Assembly (NCBI RefSeq): GCF_004343705.1
Contig: NZ_SKFH01000004.1
Coordinates: 1 to 64,000, forward strand
From: Flaviaesturariibacter aridisoli
GTDB taxonomy: Bacteria; Bacteroidota; Bacteroidia; Chitinophagales; Chitinophagaceae
DNA: 64,000 nucleotides
Direction of reading: 5' to 3'
A program made the translations under genes and the position numbers. The notes below the pieces were generated by a model that was given only the letters and a program-made list of their open reading frames with translations, searched no databases and was not told the DNA's origin. Of this stretch, positions 23,366-30,783 are shown piece after piece (the stretch's first letter is position 1; each line of letters begins with the position of its first letter).

Positions 23366-23875
23366 ATGGCTGCCGATATTGCTGCAAAGAATTCGATCCT
23401 TTCCGCCGACGCCGCAACGCGCCGCATTCGTCGTATGGCTTTCGAAGTGGCCGAGCAGCACGTGGATGCCGAAAGCCTCGTGCTGCTCGGCATAGAGGGC
23501 AACGGCACCATCGTGGCCACGCAGCTGGCGCAGGAGCTGGCCACCATTCTCCCGGTGCCCGTAACTACCGGCACGGTGCGCATCAACAAAAAAGCGCCGC
23601 TCGATGCCCGCCTCGACCCGGCGATCCCGCTCGAGGGCCGCGTGGTGCTGCTCGTGGACGATGTATCGAACACCGGCAAGACGCTGCTCTACGCCTTACG
23701 GCCGCTGCTCGAATTCCAGCCCCGCGCCATCCGCACCCTCGTGCTCGTTGAGCGCGCGCACAAGCTCTTTGCGGTGCAACCGGATTTTGTAGGATTGTCC
23801 GTGTCGACCACCTTGCAGGAACACATAACGGTGGAAACGGATGGCCAAACGATTACCGGCGCTTTTTTGCATTGA
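23366..23875 (+). CDS. Phosphoribosyltransferase, PyrR-like
   Basis: 169 residues. The PRPP-binding loop is VVLLVDDVSNTGKT (93-106), and the pyrophosphate loop is around LGIEGNGTIVATQLAQEL. The overall layout follows PyrR and other type I phosphoribosyltransferases, but I cannot assign the base used. PyrR proteins in other phyla also regulate pyrimidine operons by RNA binding; nothing nearby is pyrimidine-related. It is divergent from the membrane Fe-S gene with a 44-bp spacer. The 3' side is followed by a tandem-repeat array, not a normal terminator. Confidence 0.8.
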   Translation: MAADIAAKNSILSADAATRRIRRMAFEVAEQHVDAESLVLLGIEGNGTIVATQLAQELATILPVPVTTGTVRINKKAPLDARLDPAIPLEGRVVLLVDDVSNTGKTLLYALRPLLEFQPRAIRTLVLVERAHKLFAVQPDFVGLSVSTTLQEHITVETDGQTITGAFLH

Positions 23876-24200
23876 GGACGGACGGCGCATGCCCATCCAC
23901 CGCATCGGGTCTTACCGTTGTCGCAAAATACCCCTGTTGGTGCATTTTGCGACAGCCGGCGTGACGTTATTGCAGGTCGGCGCCTGTTTGGTGCAAGTCG
24001 GCACCTGTTTGGTGCGGGTCGGCATGACGTTATTGCAGGTCGGCGGCTGTTTGATGCAAGTCGGCATCTGTTTGCTGCGGGCCGGCAACGATTTCGTGCC
24101 TGTCGCGAACCGTTTGACGCGGGGCGCCGGCTGTTTTACGCTGCCCGGCGTCTACGGGGCTCGCAAAGACATCAGGCTTGCAACGCAGGCTGAATGCCGG
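23876..24200. repeat. Nested 21-bp / 63-bp tandem repeat array
   Basis: Units of 21 bp begin at 23971 and run to about 24138 or beyond (consensus near TGCAGGTCGGCGCCTGTTTG). Three unit types repeat in order, giving a 63-bp higher order: units at 23971, 23992 and 24013 match those at 24034, 24055 and 24076. Later units decay. Because 21 is a multiple of 3, more than one frame stays open, but the peptides do not look like real proteins. The 325-bp region lies between two convergent genes. Confidence 0.75.
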
Positions 24201-25190
24201 CTAAAAATGCAGCCAGTGGCCTTTTACCGAGCCGTTGGAGAATTCCAGTGCCGGCGCCGGGAACTTGAGGATGTTTACCGAATAAAAGATGCTGCGCAGC
24301 AGCTTGCTCCTCGTGCGGATCTGCGTCAGGTCGATATCGGGTGCGAGGTACCACTGGCGGTAGCGCCTGATGTCGCGCCGGTCGAACGTCAGGGCGCCGT
24401 CTTTGGTGGCCGTGTTGTCGAAGCCGCCGTACATCCCGTCGGCTCCATAGCCAACCGATAGCCGGAGCCACTTCGGCAGGTTCCAGGCCTTCGGAAGCGG
24501 GAAGGAAAGCCAGTAGGTTTGGGCGTTGTAGTCTTTCAGCAATTTGTTGGGCAGTGACGTTCCGTAAAGTGCGCGGGCCCGTTCTTTCAGTTCAGCCGGG
24601 TAATCGTAGACGTGCGAAGAAAATTTGAGCCGGATCTTTTGTTCCTTCCAGGTCAGTTGCTGCCCCGCAAAGAGGGCCGCGCCGAACAGGTCGGCACCGG
24701 CGTCGCCCCAGCTCCAGCCCCATTCCGAGGAGCGGCCGTCGAGGTATTCGATGCCCAGCATGAAGGCCAGCCCGGAGCCGGCAGCCAGCAGCGTTGCGCC
24801 CCTGTTGCTATACCCCGACCAGCGCCAGAGCCCGAAGCCGATATGGCTCATCGAGTACACCGCCCAGGCATGCCCGGCCTTGTCCATTTGCTGCCATTCG
24901 GCCACGTCGTTGAAGCTGTGAAAAGGGGAGCGGGGATAATCTTTGTACCAGGCCTGGCTGAGGCCGGCCAGCATGCCACCGTAGATGCCCACGCCCATAC
25001 CGTCCACGATCCATTTGCGTCCGGGATACGCGTTCGTGGCAGGCTTCGCCGCCACCATCTGCGCCGCGGTAAACCGGTGCGACTCCACCGCTACCGCACC
25101 AACGCGCCCTTTGAGCGGCGCCAGTGCCGTATCCTGTGCCTTCGCTGCCTGGAGCAGCAAGCTGAAAAAGACGAACCATAACTTCTTCAC
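24201..25190 (-). CDS. DUF2279 exported/outer-membrane protein
   Basis: 329 residues from a GTG start at 25190. The ATG at 25205 overlaps a TACATTTG promoter box, which then lies 4 nt before the GTG, so the GTG start is preferred. It opens a signal peptide (VKKLWFVFFSLLLQAAKAQ). The family core is WQQMDKAGHAWAVYSMS and LGIEYLDGRSSEWGWSWGD, typical of DUF2279/YfiM-like proteins. The C-terminal 180 residues are rich in Trp and Arg and may be beta-structured. Function unknown; localisation at or near the outer membrane is inferred. Convergent with the PyrR-like gene. Confidence 0.8.
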   Translation of the reverse strand: MKKLWFVFFSLLLQAAKAQDTALAPLKGRVGAVAVESHRFTAAQMVAAKPATNAYPGRKWIVDGMGVGIYGGMLAGLSQAWYKDYPRSPFHSFNDVAEWQQMDKAGHAWAVYSMSHIGFGLWRWSGYSNRGATLLAAGSGLAFMLGIEYLDGRSSEWGWSWGDAGADLFGAALFAGQQLTWKEQKIRLKFSSHVYDYPAELKERARALYGTSLPNKLLKDYNAQTYWLSFPLPKAWNLPKWLRLSVGYGADGMYGGFDNTATKDGALTFDRRDIRRYRQWYLAPDIDLTQIRTRSKLLRSIFYSVNILKFPAPALEFSNGSVKGHWLHF

Positions 25191-25194
25191 GCAC

Positions 25195-25202
25195 CAAATG
25201 TA
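25195..25202 (-). promoter_or_regulatory. -7 box (TACATTTG), 4 nt before a GTG start
   Basis: Minus strand TACATTTG, GTGC, then GTG AAG. It decides the start of the DUF2279 gene. Confidence 0.6.
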
Positions 25203-25276
25203 CATACCTGTAAATTCGCAGCAGCCGGTACCTTTACCGGCTCTTTACATACCGGTTAAACGAAAACCCACGGAAT

Positions 25277-27001
25277 ATGGATGCAGCTATAGAAAAGAAA
25301 GTACAATCCTGGCTTGACGGCGCCTTTGACGACGAAACGAAAGCGGCCATCCGCGACCTCCAGGCGTCGCATCCCGACGAACTGGCTGACGCCTTTTACC
25401 GCAACCTCGAATTCGGCACCGGTGGCCTCCGCGGCATCATGGGCATCGGCACCAACCGTATGAACAAATACACGGTAGGCATGGCCACGCAGGGCTACGC
25501 CAACTACCTGAAGAAAAGCTTTCCCAACGAGGAAGTACGCGTGGCCATCGCACACGACTGCCGCAACAACAGCCGCTTTTTCGCCGAAACGGTCGCCAAC
25601 GTGTTTGGCGCCAACGGCATCAAGGTCTTTCTTTTCGAGGAACTGCGCCCGACGCCGGAGCTCTCGTTCGCCATCCGCCACCTTGGTTGCAAAGGCGGCG
25701 TAGTGTGCACGGCCTCGCACAACCCGAAAGAATACAATGGCTACAAGGCCTACTGGACCGACGGCGGCCAGCTGGTGCCCCCGCACGATAAAAATGTGAT
25801 CACCGAAGTAGAGGCGATCGCCTCCGTTTCGGACGTTAAATGGAGCGGTGGTGAGCACAACATCACCAGCATCGGCGCCGAGCTCGATGCCGCCTACCGC
25901 CAGATGGTGAAAAGCCTTAGCGTGTACCCCGAAGCCATTGCCGCGCAGTCGGACCTGAAGATCGTTTATACATCCATCCATGGTACGGGTATCAAGATGG
26001 TGCCGCAGGTGCTCGCCGACTTCGGTTTCCGCAACGTGCACATCGTGGAGGAGCAGGCCACACCCGACGGCAACTTCCCGACGGTGGTGTACCCGAACCC
26101 CGAAGAAGCCGAGGCCATGAGCATCGGTCTGAAAAAAGCGCAGGAACTCGATGCCGACATCCTCTGCGGCACCGACCCCGATGCCGACCGCGTGGGGGTG
26201 GGTGTAAAAGATCACCACGGCAACTGGGTGCTGCTGAACGGCAACCAGACCGCCGTGCTGGCGTTCAACTACATGATGGAAAGCCGCCGCGAAAAGGGCA
26301 TTGCTCAGCCGAACGACATGGTCGTGAAAACCATCGTGACCACCAACATGATCGACGCAATCGCGGACGCCTTGCAGGTGAAATGCTACAACGTGCTCAC
26401 CGGCTTCAAATGGATCGCGGAACTCATTCGCGGCAAGGAAGGGCAGGAGCACTACATCATCGGCGGCGAAGAAAGCTACGGTCTCATGATCGGCGACCAG
26501 ATCCGCGACAAAGACGCCGTTTCCGCCGTGGCCCTGCTTTGCGAGATGGCCGCCTATGAAAAGAACAAAGGCCGCTCACTTTTCGGAAAGCTCATCGACC
26601 TGTACGTGCAATACGGCTGCTACCGCGAGCACCTCATCTCGATCACCCGCAAGGGCATGAACGGGCAGCAGGAGATCGCCGATATGATGGAGCGCTTCCG
26701 CAACAACCCGCCGCAATCGCTGGGCGGCGTGAAAGTGGCGCAGCTCCTCGACTACCAGAAACAGGTGGCTACCGACCTCGCATCGGGCGGCACCACGCCC
26801 ATCACGCTTCCGAAGTCGAACGTGCTGCAGTTTGTGCTCGAAGACGGCAGCAAGGTGAGCGCCCGCCCCTCGGGAACGGAGCCGAAGATCAAGTTCTATT
26901 TCAGCGTGAAAGCACCGCTGGCCTCCGCCGGGCAGTTCGACGAAGTATACGGCGGGCTGGAAGGAAAGATCGACGCGATCGTGAAAGACCTGGGCGTGTA
27001 A
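25277..27001 (+). CDS. Phosphoglucomutase/phosphomannomutase
   Basis: 574 residues, the full alpha-D-phosphohexomutase plan. The phosphoserine is S147 in TASHNPKEYNGYK. The metal loop is GTDPDADRVGV (about 295-305), the sugar-binding loop is GGEESYGLMIGD (about 395-405), and the phosphate loop is RPSGTEPKIKFYF near 540. It interconverts hexose 1- and 6-phosphates for glycogen, cell-wall and nucleotide-sugar pathways. Length fits the long PgcA/ManB-type group of Bacteroidota. Monocistronic: divergent from the DUF2279 gene, and followed by a strong terminator. The exact sugar preference is not visible. Confidence 0.93.
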   Translation: MDAAIEKKVQSWLDGAFDDETKAAIRDLQASHPDELADAFYRNLEFGTGGLRGIMGIGTNRMNKYTVGMATQGYANYLKKSFPNEEVRVAIAHDCRNNSRFFAETVANVFGANGIKVFLFEELRPTPELSFAIRHLGCKGGVVCTASHNPKEYNGYKAYWTDGGQLVPPHDKNVITEVEAIASVSDVKWSGGEHNITSIGAELDAAYRQMVKSLSVYPEAIAAQSDLKIVYTSIHGTGIKMVPQVLADFGFRNVHIVEEQATPDGNFPTVVYPNPEEAEAMSIGLKKAQELDADILCGTDPDADRVGVGVKDHHGNWVLLNGNQTAVLAFNYMMESRREKGIAQPNDMVVKTIVTTNMIDAIADALQVKCYNVLTGFKWIAELIRGKEGQEHYIIGGEESYGLMIGDQIRDKDAVSAVALLCEMAAYEKNKGRSLFGKLIDLYVQYGCYREHLISITRKGMNGQQEIADMMERFRNNPPQSLGGVKVAQLLDYQKQVATDLASGGTTPITLPKSNVLQFVLEDGSKVSARPSGTEPKIKFYFSVKAPLASAGQFDEVYGGLEGKIDAIVKDLGV

Positions 27002-27020
27002 GCACCCCGATCGAAATAGC

Positions 27021-27046
27021 AAAAGCCGGGCCTGTGCCCGGCTTTT
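27021..27046. terminator. Bidirectional terminator
   Basis: AAAAGCCGGGC and GCCCGGCTTTT form a perfect 11-bp stem with a CTGT loop between two convergent genes. Confidence 0.85.
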
Positions 27047-27060
27047 GTCATTTGCTGCGG

Positions 27061-27999
27061 TTACAGCGTAACGCTCAGGACGATATGAAAGGACTTGTGC
27101 CCTTTCATATCCCAGGGGCTCATCCGGCGCAGCGCGCCCTGGATCCGCTGGAAGATGATCGGGTCGGGGAGGTCGGAGGTCCGGATATTTTTGGCCACAC
27201 CTTTTTCCGTCAGGTCGAATTCGATCCGGATGGTAATGTTGTAGGTGTCGGTTTCGCTTTTGAGATTGTCGGCACGGTAGTGCAGCGCTCCGAACAGGTA
27301 TTCGTTGAAGGCGCGCCTGCCGCCGATGTATTCGGGCTCACCGTTGCCTTGCGACGCACCCGCTTCCTCCATCTTTTTCTTGATGTACGCGCTCCGGGTA
27401 TCTTTCAGAACCTTGCCGGAAGCATCGCTGATGTATTCATATTCCAGCGCACCGGTGGCGGCGTAGCCCCGCATTTCCGCGGCCTTGCCTTCGATGCTGG
27501 ATTCAAACAGCACGACGCCCTCCGGAGAATAAGTACGGTTTTCTTTCCGGCCCGCCGTGTCGGTGCCCGAAAAGCGCAGCAGGTAGCCGCTTGCGGCATA
27601 TTCCCAGGTGTAGGTAGCGCGGGGCGCGCCGTTTTCGTACAGGATCGAATCGGTGCGCTGGCTGTCTTCGTTCCAGTAGCGCCACCAGCCCGCTTCCTGG
27701 CTGTGGATGTAGTACCCTTGCTGGCTCTTCACACCGTTGTCGTGAAAAAAGGTGCAGGGGCCGTCCAGCACCTGCAGGCTGCTGTCGAAAAAGCCATGCA
27801 GGATCTTGTTGCCGCTGGCAGCGTCCAGGAGCAGCAGTTCCCAGTGTTCGCCCTGCTGGCGGCCCACACCGGTAATCGGGGCCGTGCTGTCGCTGACGAC
27901 CTGCATTTGTTCGTTGAAGTGGAAAGTGCGGAGCTCTTGCGCACCGGAGGTCAGGCTGCTGCCCAGGGCAAGCAGGAGGATAAGCAGTTGGCGGTTCAT
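27061..27999 (-). CDS. Exported protein with TonB-C-like domain
   Basis: 312 residues from the ATG at 27999 (MNRQLLILLLALGSSLTSGAQ), which opens a signal peptide; an ATG 60 nt upstream adds a tail unlike a signal sequence. The middle has toxin-antitoxin-like MORN-variant segments (FFHDNGVKSQQGYY, GWWRYWNEDSQRTDSILYENG), common in Bacteroidota exported proteins. The C-terminal 100 residues resemble a TonB C-terminal domain (YNITIRIEFDLTEKGVAKNI). No membrane anchor for energy transduction is visible, so it is unlikely to be a working TonB. Function unknown. A hairpin terminator of the next gene lies in its upstream region. Confidence 0.7.
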   Translation of the reverse strand: MNRQLLILLLALGSSLTSGAQELRTFHFNEQMQVVSDSTAPITGVGRQQGEHWELLLLDAASGNKILHGFFDSSLQVLDGPCTFFHDNGVKSQQGYYIHSQEAGWWRYWNEDSQRTDSILYENGAPRATYTWEYAASGYLLRFSGTDTAGRKENRTYSPEGVVLFESSIEGKAAEMRGYAATGALEYEYISDASGKVLKDTRSAYIKKKMEEAGASQGNGEPEYIGGRRAFNEYLFGALHYRADNLKSETDTYNITIRIEFDLTEKGVAKNIRTSDLPDPIIFQRIQGALRRMSPWDMKGHKSFHIVLSVTL

Positions 28000-28034
28000 G
28001 AGCCGCGAAATTATTGCATCGGGCGCAAATGGAA

Positions 28035-28056
28035 AAGTGCCCCGCCGGGGGCACTT
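28035..28056 (-). terminator. Terminator after the methyltransferase-family membrane gene
   Basis: AAGTGCCCC pairs with GGGGCACTT around a 4-nt loop, and the minus strand continues TTCC. It lies between the 28137 gene and the 27061 gene. Confidence 0.6.
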
Positions 28057-28136
28057 CACACGTAAAGGATGGACTTAGTTCTTTACAATCCCTTTTCAGG
28101 TTTTCTAAAGTTAGGGAAAGTCGCGCAATAAAAAGT

Positions 28137-28733
28137 TCATCCGGCTCGGCGGCCGGGTGCCGGCCATACCCGCGGTACCCTCCGGGCATATTGCTCGTAG
28201 GCAGCACCAAACTCGAGCCGGAGCTTGGCTTCCTCGTAGCGAAGGGCCAACAGGGTATAGCCGTGCACCACGACGTTCATCACCAGCAGGGAGGCGTAGG
28301 GAAACAAACCAAAGAGGCCCCAGATGGCGAGGAAGGTGCCCAGGTACAGCGGGTGGCGCACATAGCGGTGCACCCCATCGATACGCAGCTCATTGGGCAC
28401 CTCGCTGTGCTGCACGAGGCTCCGGAGCCCGCTCAGGCTCAGGAAGTACTTCCGGATGCAGATGCCCATCAGCGTGGTGCCGGTAATGGCCAGCAGGCCT
28501 CCCGGAATGCGCCAGAGCGGCCCCAGCAGCAAGGGCGAGCGAAGGCGCAGCTGGAACCACAGCACCGCTACAAGGCTGAGGAAGGCGAACGCTACATAGG
28601 TACTGCGGTAATAGGGGCGTAGCGCGGGTAGCCGGGCAAAGAGCGCACGCTTGAGCCGACCGCTTGCCAGCACACTGTGGAAAACGCCGTACAGGGTCCA
28701 GAAGAAGCCCAGCAGGATATGGTTTTGCAGCAT
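28137..28733 (-). CDS. Isoprenylcysteine/PEMT-like membrane methyltransferase family
   Basis: 198 residues from the ATG at 28733 (MLQNHILLGFFWTLYGVFHS). Five or so membrane segments. The C-terminal signature is GVHRYVRHPLYLGTFLAIWG followed by EEAKLRLEFGAAYEQYARRVPRVWP, the SAM-binding region of the ICMT/PEMT and NnrU-type group. Substrate unknown. Longer upstream frames run antisense through pcm and are ignored. Divergent from pcm with a 63-bp gap; TATTTTCT lies 5 nt before the start and is a poor -7 match. Followed by a hairpin terminator. Confidence 0.78.
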   Translation of the reverse strand: MLQNHILLGFFWTLYGVFHSVLASGRLKRALFARLPALRPYYRSTYVAFAFLSLVAVLWFQLRLRSPLLLGPLWRIPGGLLAITGTTLMGICIRKYFLSLSGLRSLVQHSEVPNELRIDGVHRYVRHPLYLGTFLAIWGLFGLFPYASLLVMNVVVHGYTLLALRYEEAKLRLEFGAAYEQYARRVPRVWPAPGRRAG

Positions 28734-28784
28734 TGTCAGAAAATATTGTTGAGCTCGGCACAAGGCCACCTTTACCAGTGCTGC

Positions 28785-28792
28785 TATCTTTG
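28785..28792 (+). promoter_or_regulatory. -7 box (TATCTTTG), 4 nt before the pcm start
   Basis: TATCTTTG, TGCC, ATG. Predicts a leaderless pcm message. Confidence 0.6.
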
Positions 28793-28796
28793 TGCC

Positions 28797-29453
28797 ATGA
28801 GGAAGTTTGAGGATACGTATCGGCACATGGGACTGCGTAAAAAGCTGGTGGAGTTGCTGCGTTCGAAAGGTATCCAGAATGAGGCCGTACTCGAAGCGAT
28901 CAACAAGATCCCGCGTCATTATTTCCTGGATTCCGCTTTTGACGAAGTAGCGTATGAAGACCGCGCTTTCCCGATCACCGCCGGACAAACGATCTCGCAG
29001 CCCTATACCGTTGCCTACCAGACGCAGCTGCTCGACGTCAAGCCTTTCCAGCGGGTGCTGGAGATCGGAACCGGCAGCGCCTACCAGGCTTCTGTACTCG
29101 CAGAACTCGGTGTGCAGGTATTCACCATCGAGCGCCAGAAATCTCTGTTTGAAGCAACGAAGCAGTTTACCTTCCTGCGCAAATACCCGAATATCAAATT
29201 CTTCTACGGTGATGGCTTTGAAGGATTGCCCACTTATGGTCCCTTCGACCGCGTGCTGATCACCGCAGCAGCGCCTTTTATCCCGCCCAAACTGGTGGAG
29301 CAAATGAAGCCCGGTGGCATCATGGTCATCCCGGCAGGTGAAGGCGACATCCAGGTGATGAAGCGGATCATCAAGCAGGAAGACGGAAGTATCAAAGAAG
29401 AGACCTACGACAAGTTCAGCTTTGTGCCCATGCTGGAAGGGAAAAATGGTTAA
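28797..29453 (+). CDS. pcm: Protein-L-isoaspartate O-methyltransferase
   Basis: 218 residues from the ATG at 28797; an upstream in-frame ATG at 28677 lies antisense in the neighbour and before the promoter box. SAM-binding motif I is VLEIGTGSAYQASVLAEL (about 83-100). The substrate loop TAGQTISQPYTVAYQ precedes it, and DRVLITAAAPFIP follows. The enzyme methylates isoaspartyl residues in aged proteins so they can revert to aspartyl. The -7 box ends 4 nt before the ATG. The next feature is a promoter and hairpin leading to an RtcB-like gene, so pcm is probably alone. Confidence 0.94.
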   Translation: MRKFEDTYRHMGLRKKLVELLRSKGIQNEAVLEAINKIPRHYFLDSAFDEVAYEDRAFPITAGQTISQPYTVAYQTQLLDVKPFQRVLEIGTGSAYQASVLAELGVQVFTIERQKSLFEATKQFTFLRKYPNIKFFYGDGFEGLPTYGPFDRVLITAAAPFIPPKLVEQMKPGGIMVIPAGEGDIQVMKRIIKQEDGSIKEETYDKFSFVPMLEGKNG

Positions 29454-29484
29454 TTCGAGGTATAGGCCCTTCGTTACCGTTCAG

Positions 29485-29492
29485 TACTTTTG
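29485..29492 (+). promoter_or_regulatory. Putative -7 box (TACTTTTG) for the RtcB-like gene
   Basis: Exact TAnnTTTG match 88 nt before the ATG at 29581. No clear -33 element. Confidence 0.4.
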
Positions 29493-29520
29493 CCCCGGTC
29501 TTTGCTGAGACTGTTGACAA

Positions 29521-29561
29521 GCGCGCCTCCAGCGGCTGCTCCCTGGCGCGCTCCCTTTTTT
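29521..29561 (+). terminator. Hairpin plus T-run in the RtcB leader
   Basis: GCGCGCC (29521-29527) pairs with GGCGCGC (29545-29551), with an inner AGC/GCT pairing, then TCCC and six T's. It is either the pcm terminator or, given the promoter box upstream, an attenuator of the next gene. Confidence 0.6.
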
Positions 29562-29580
29562 CATTCCTAAAGAAGTCGTT

Positions 29581-30621
29581 ATGAAAACGAGCTACTTTAC
29601 GGACCGCAGCGGCGTGGAGCAGAACGCCTTGCAGTCCCTGCGCCGGTTCGAGGCGCAACCGGCGATTCAAAGGATCGCCGTCTTTCCCGACATTCATTAT
29701 TGCTCCGAACGCTCGATACCCGTGGGTGTGGCCTTCCGGACCACGGATGTATTTTTTCCACTCGTAACTGGGAAAGATACCGGCTGCGGCGTTGCCTACG
29801 GGCGTATTCCGAAGAAGGACCTCAGGCGTCCATTCGATAAAATGCGCCACTACCGGGCCTTTGAGCGCGCAGTACACGGCATGACCGATGAAGGTCTCGG
29901 CGGCGGAAACCACTTCCTGTCGCTGGAGGAATCGGACCAGTATTTCTACGTGATCGTGCATACCGGCAGCCGCAACCTGGGCATTCACCTGTACCAGGAA
30001 GCCGTGGCCCTTTTGCAACAGCACAACCCGGGACAGGATTGGCTTCCGGTCGAATACGCAAGCGCCGGATGGCGGAGCGTCTACGACCGCGTTTTGCAGT
30101 ATGCGACCGCGCGTCGCCGTGAATTTGTTGAAAAGGCCTTTGCTTTCCTCGACAGAAACAACTACCTCGCCGGCGGATCGTTCACCTGGGCCGATAGCCA
30201 GCACAACCTGCTGGAGTTTACCGAAGCAGGAGTCATCCACCGGAAGGGCAGCACCCAATTAACGGGAGCCGGGGAAGTGGTCATACCCCTGTCCATGAGC
30301 CGCGGCTCGCTGATCGTGCGGGCAAACACCTGGCACGCTGCGTTGGAAGCGTCTTTGCACAGCAGCGCTCATGGTGCCGGTCGCCGGCTGAGCCGCACCG
30401 ACACGCTGAAGCATTGGTATTCGCTGAAAAAGTCGGACAAAGACGCCTACCGGGCCCGCTTCCCGGAGTTGCTGAACCGCCGCGGCGCGTTCGACAGCAG
30501 CATCCTGCAGGAGTTCGATTTCGCCTACAAAGATTCGGCGGAGCTGCTGGCTACACAGCCACAGCTCCTTAAAGTGGATGAAACCCGCCCGATGCTGACG
30601 GTAAAAAACACCGGTATGTAA
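29581..30621 (+). CDS. rtcB: RtcB-family RNA ligase
   Basis: 346 residues, shorter than the ~400-residue RtcB of E. coli. Metal and guanylate positions are conserved: D66/C69 in GKDTGCG, H111 in GGGNHF, H127 in HTGSRNLG, H208 in SQHNLLEF, and H264 in SAHGAGRRLSR, the His that is guanylylated in the family. RtcB joins 2',3'-cyclic phosphate (or 3'-phosphate) and 5'-OH RNA ends using GTP and Mn2+. The early loop PDIHYCSERSIP is less like the usual PDVHPGKG form, so it may be the RtcB2-type branch. No RtcA or archease is adjacent. A promoter and hairpin occupy its leader. Confidence 0.88.
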   Translation: MKTSYFTDRSGVEQNALQSLRRFEAQPAIQRIAVFPDIHYCSERSIPVGVAFRTTDVFFPLVTGKDTGCGVAYGRIPKKDLRRPFDKMRHYRAFERAVHGMTDEGLGGGNHFLSLEESDQYFYVIVHTGSRNLGIHLYQEAVALLQQHNPGQDWLPVEYASAGWRSVYDRVLQYATARRREFVEKAFAFLDRNNYLAGGSFTWADSQHNLLEFTEAGVIHRKGSTQLTGAGEVVIPLSMSRGSLIVRANTWHAALEASLHSSAHGAGRRLSRTDTLKHWYSLKKSDKDAYRARFPELLNRRGAFDSSILQEFDFAYKDSAELLATQPQLLKVDETRPMLTVKNTGM

Positions 30622-30649
30622 AAGATCCCCGCCTTCGCGCGGGGATCTT
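30622..30649 (+). terminator. Terminator after the RtcB-like gene
   Basis: AAGATCCCCGC pairs with GCGGGGATCTT, an 11-bp stem with a 6-nt loop. Confidence 0.75.
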
Positions 30650-30783
30650 CCTGTTGCGCCCGCACGGTTTCGCCGTCCGGTACTCCCATTTCGGCCTTTG
30701 ACATGTGTGCTGCACCGTTGTTTGTGGCGCTGAGCGCGGCCGAAGCGCCAAACTCTGCTTATCTTGTCGGCGAACACTGACTT

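Noticed and set aside
16750-24160. CRISPR array
   Set aside because: The tandem repeats have no unique spacers of constant length between identical repeats, and no cas gene is present.
23841-24461. Two overlapping plus-strand frames across the 21-bp array (possible repeat proteins)
   Set aside because: The period is a multiple of 3, so several frames stay open automatically; one begins inside the PyrR-like gene and both run antisense into the DUF2279 gene.
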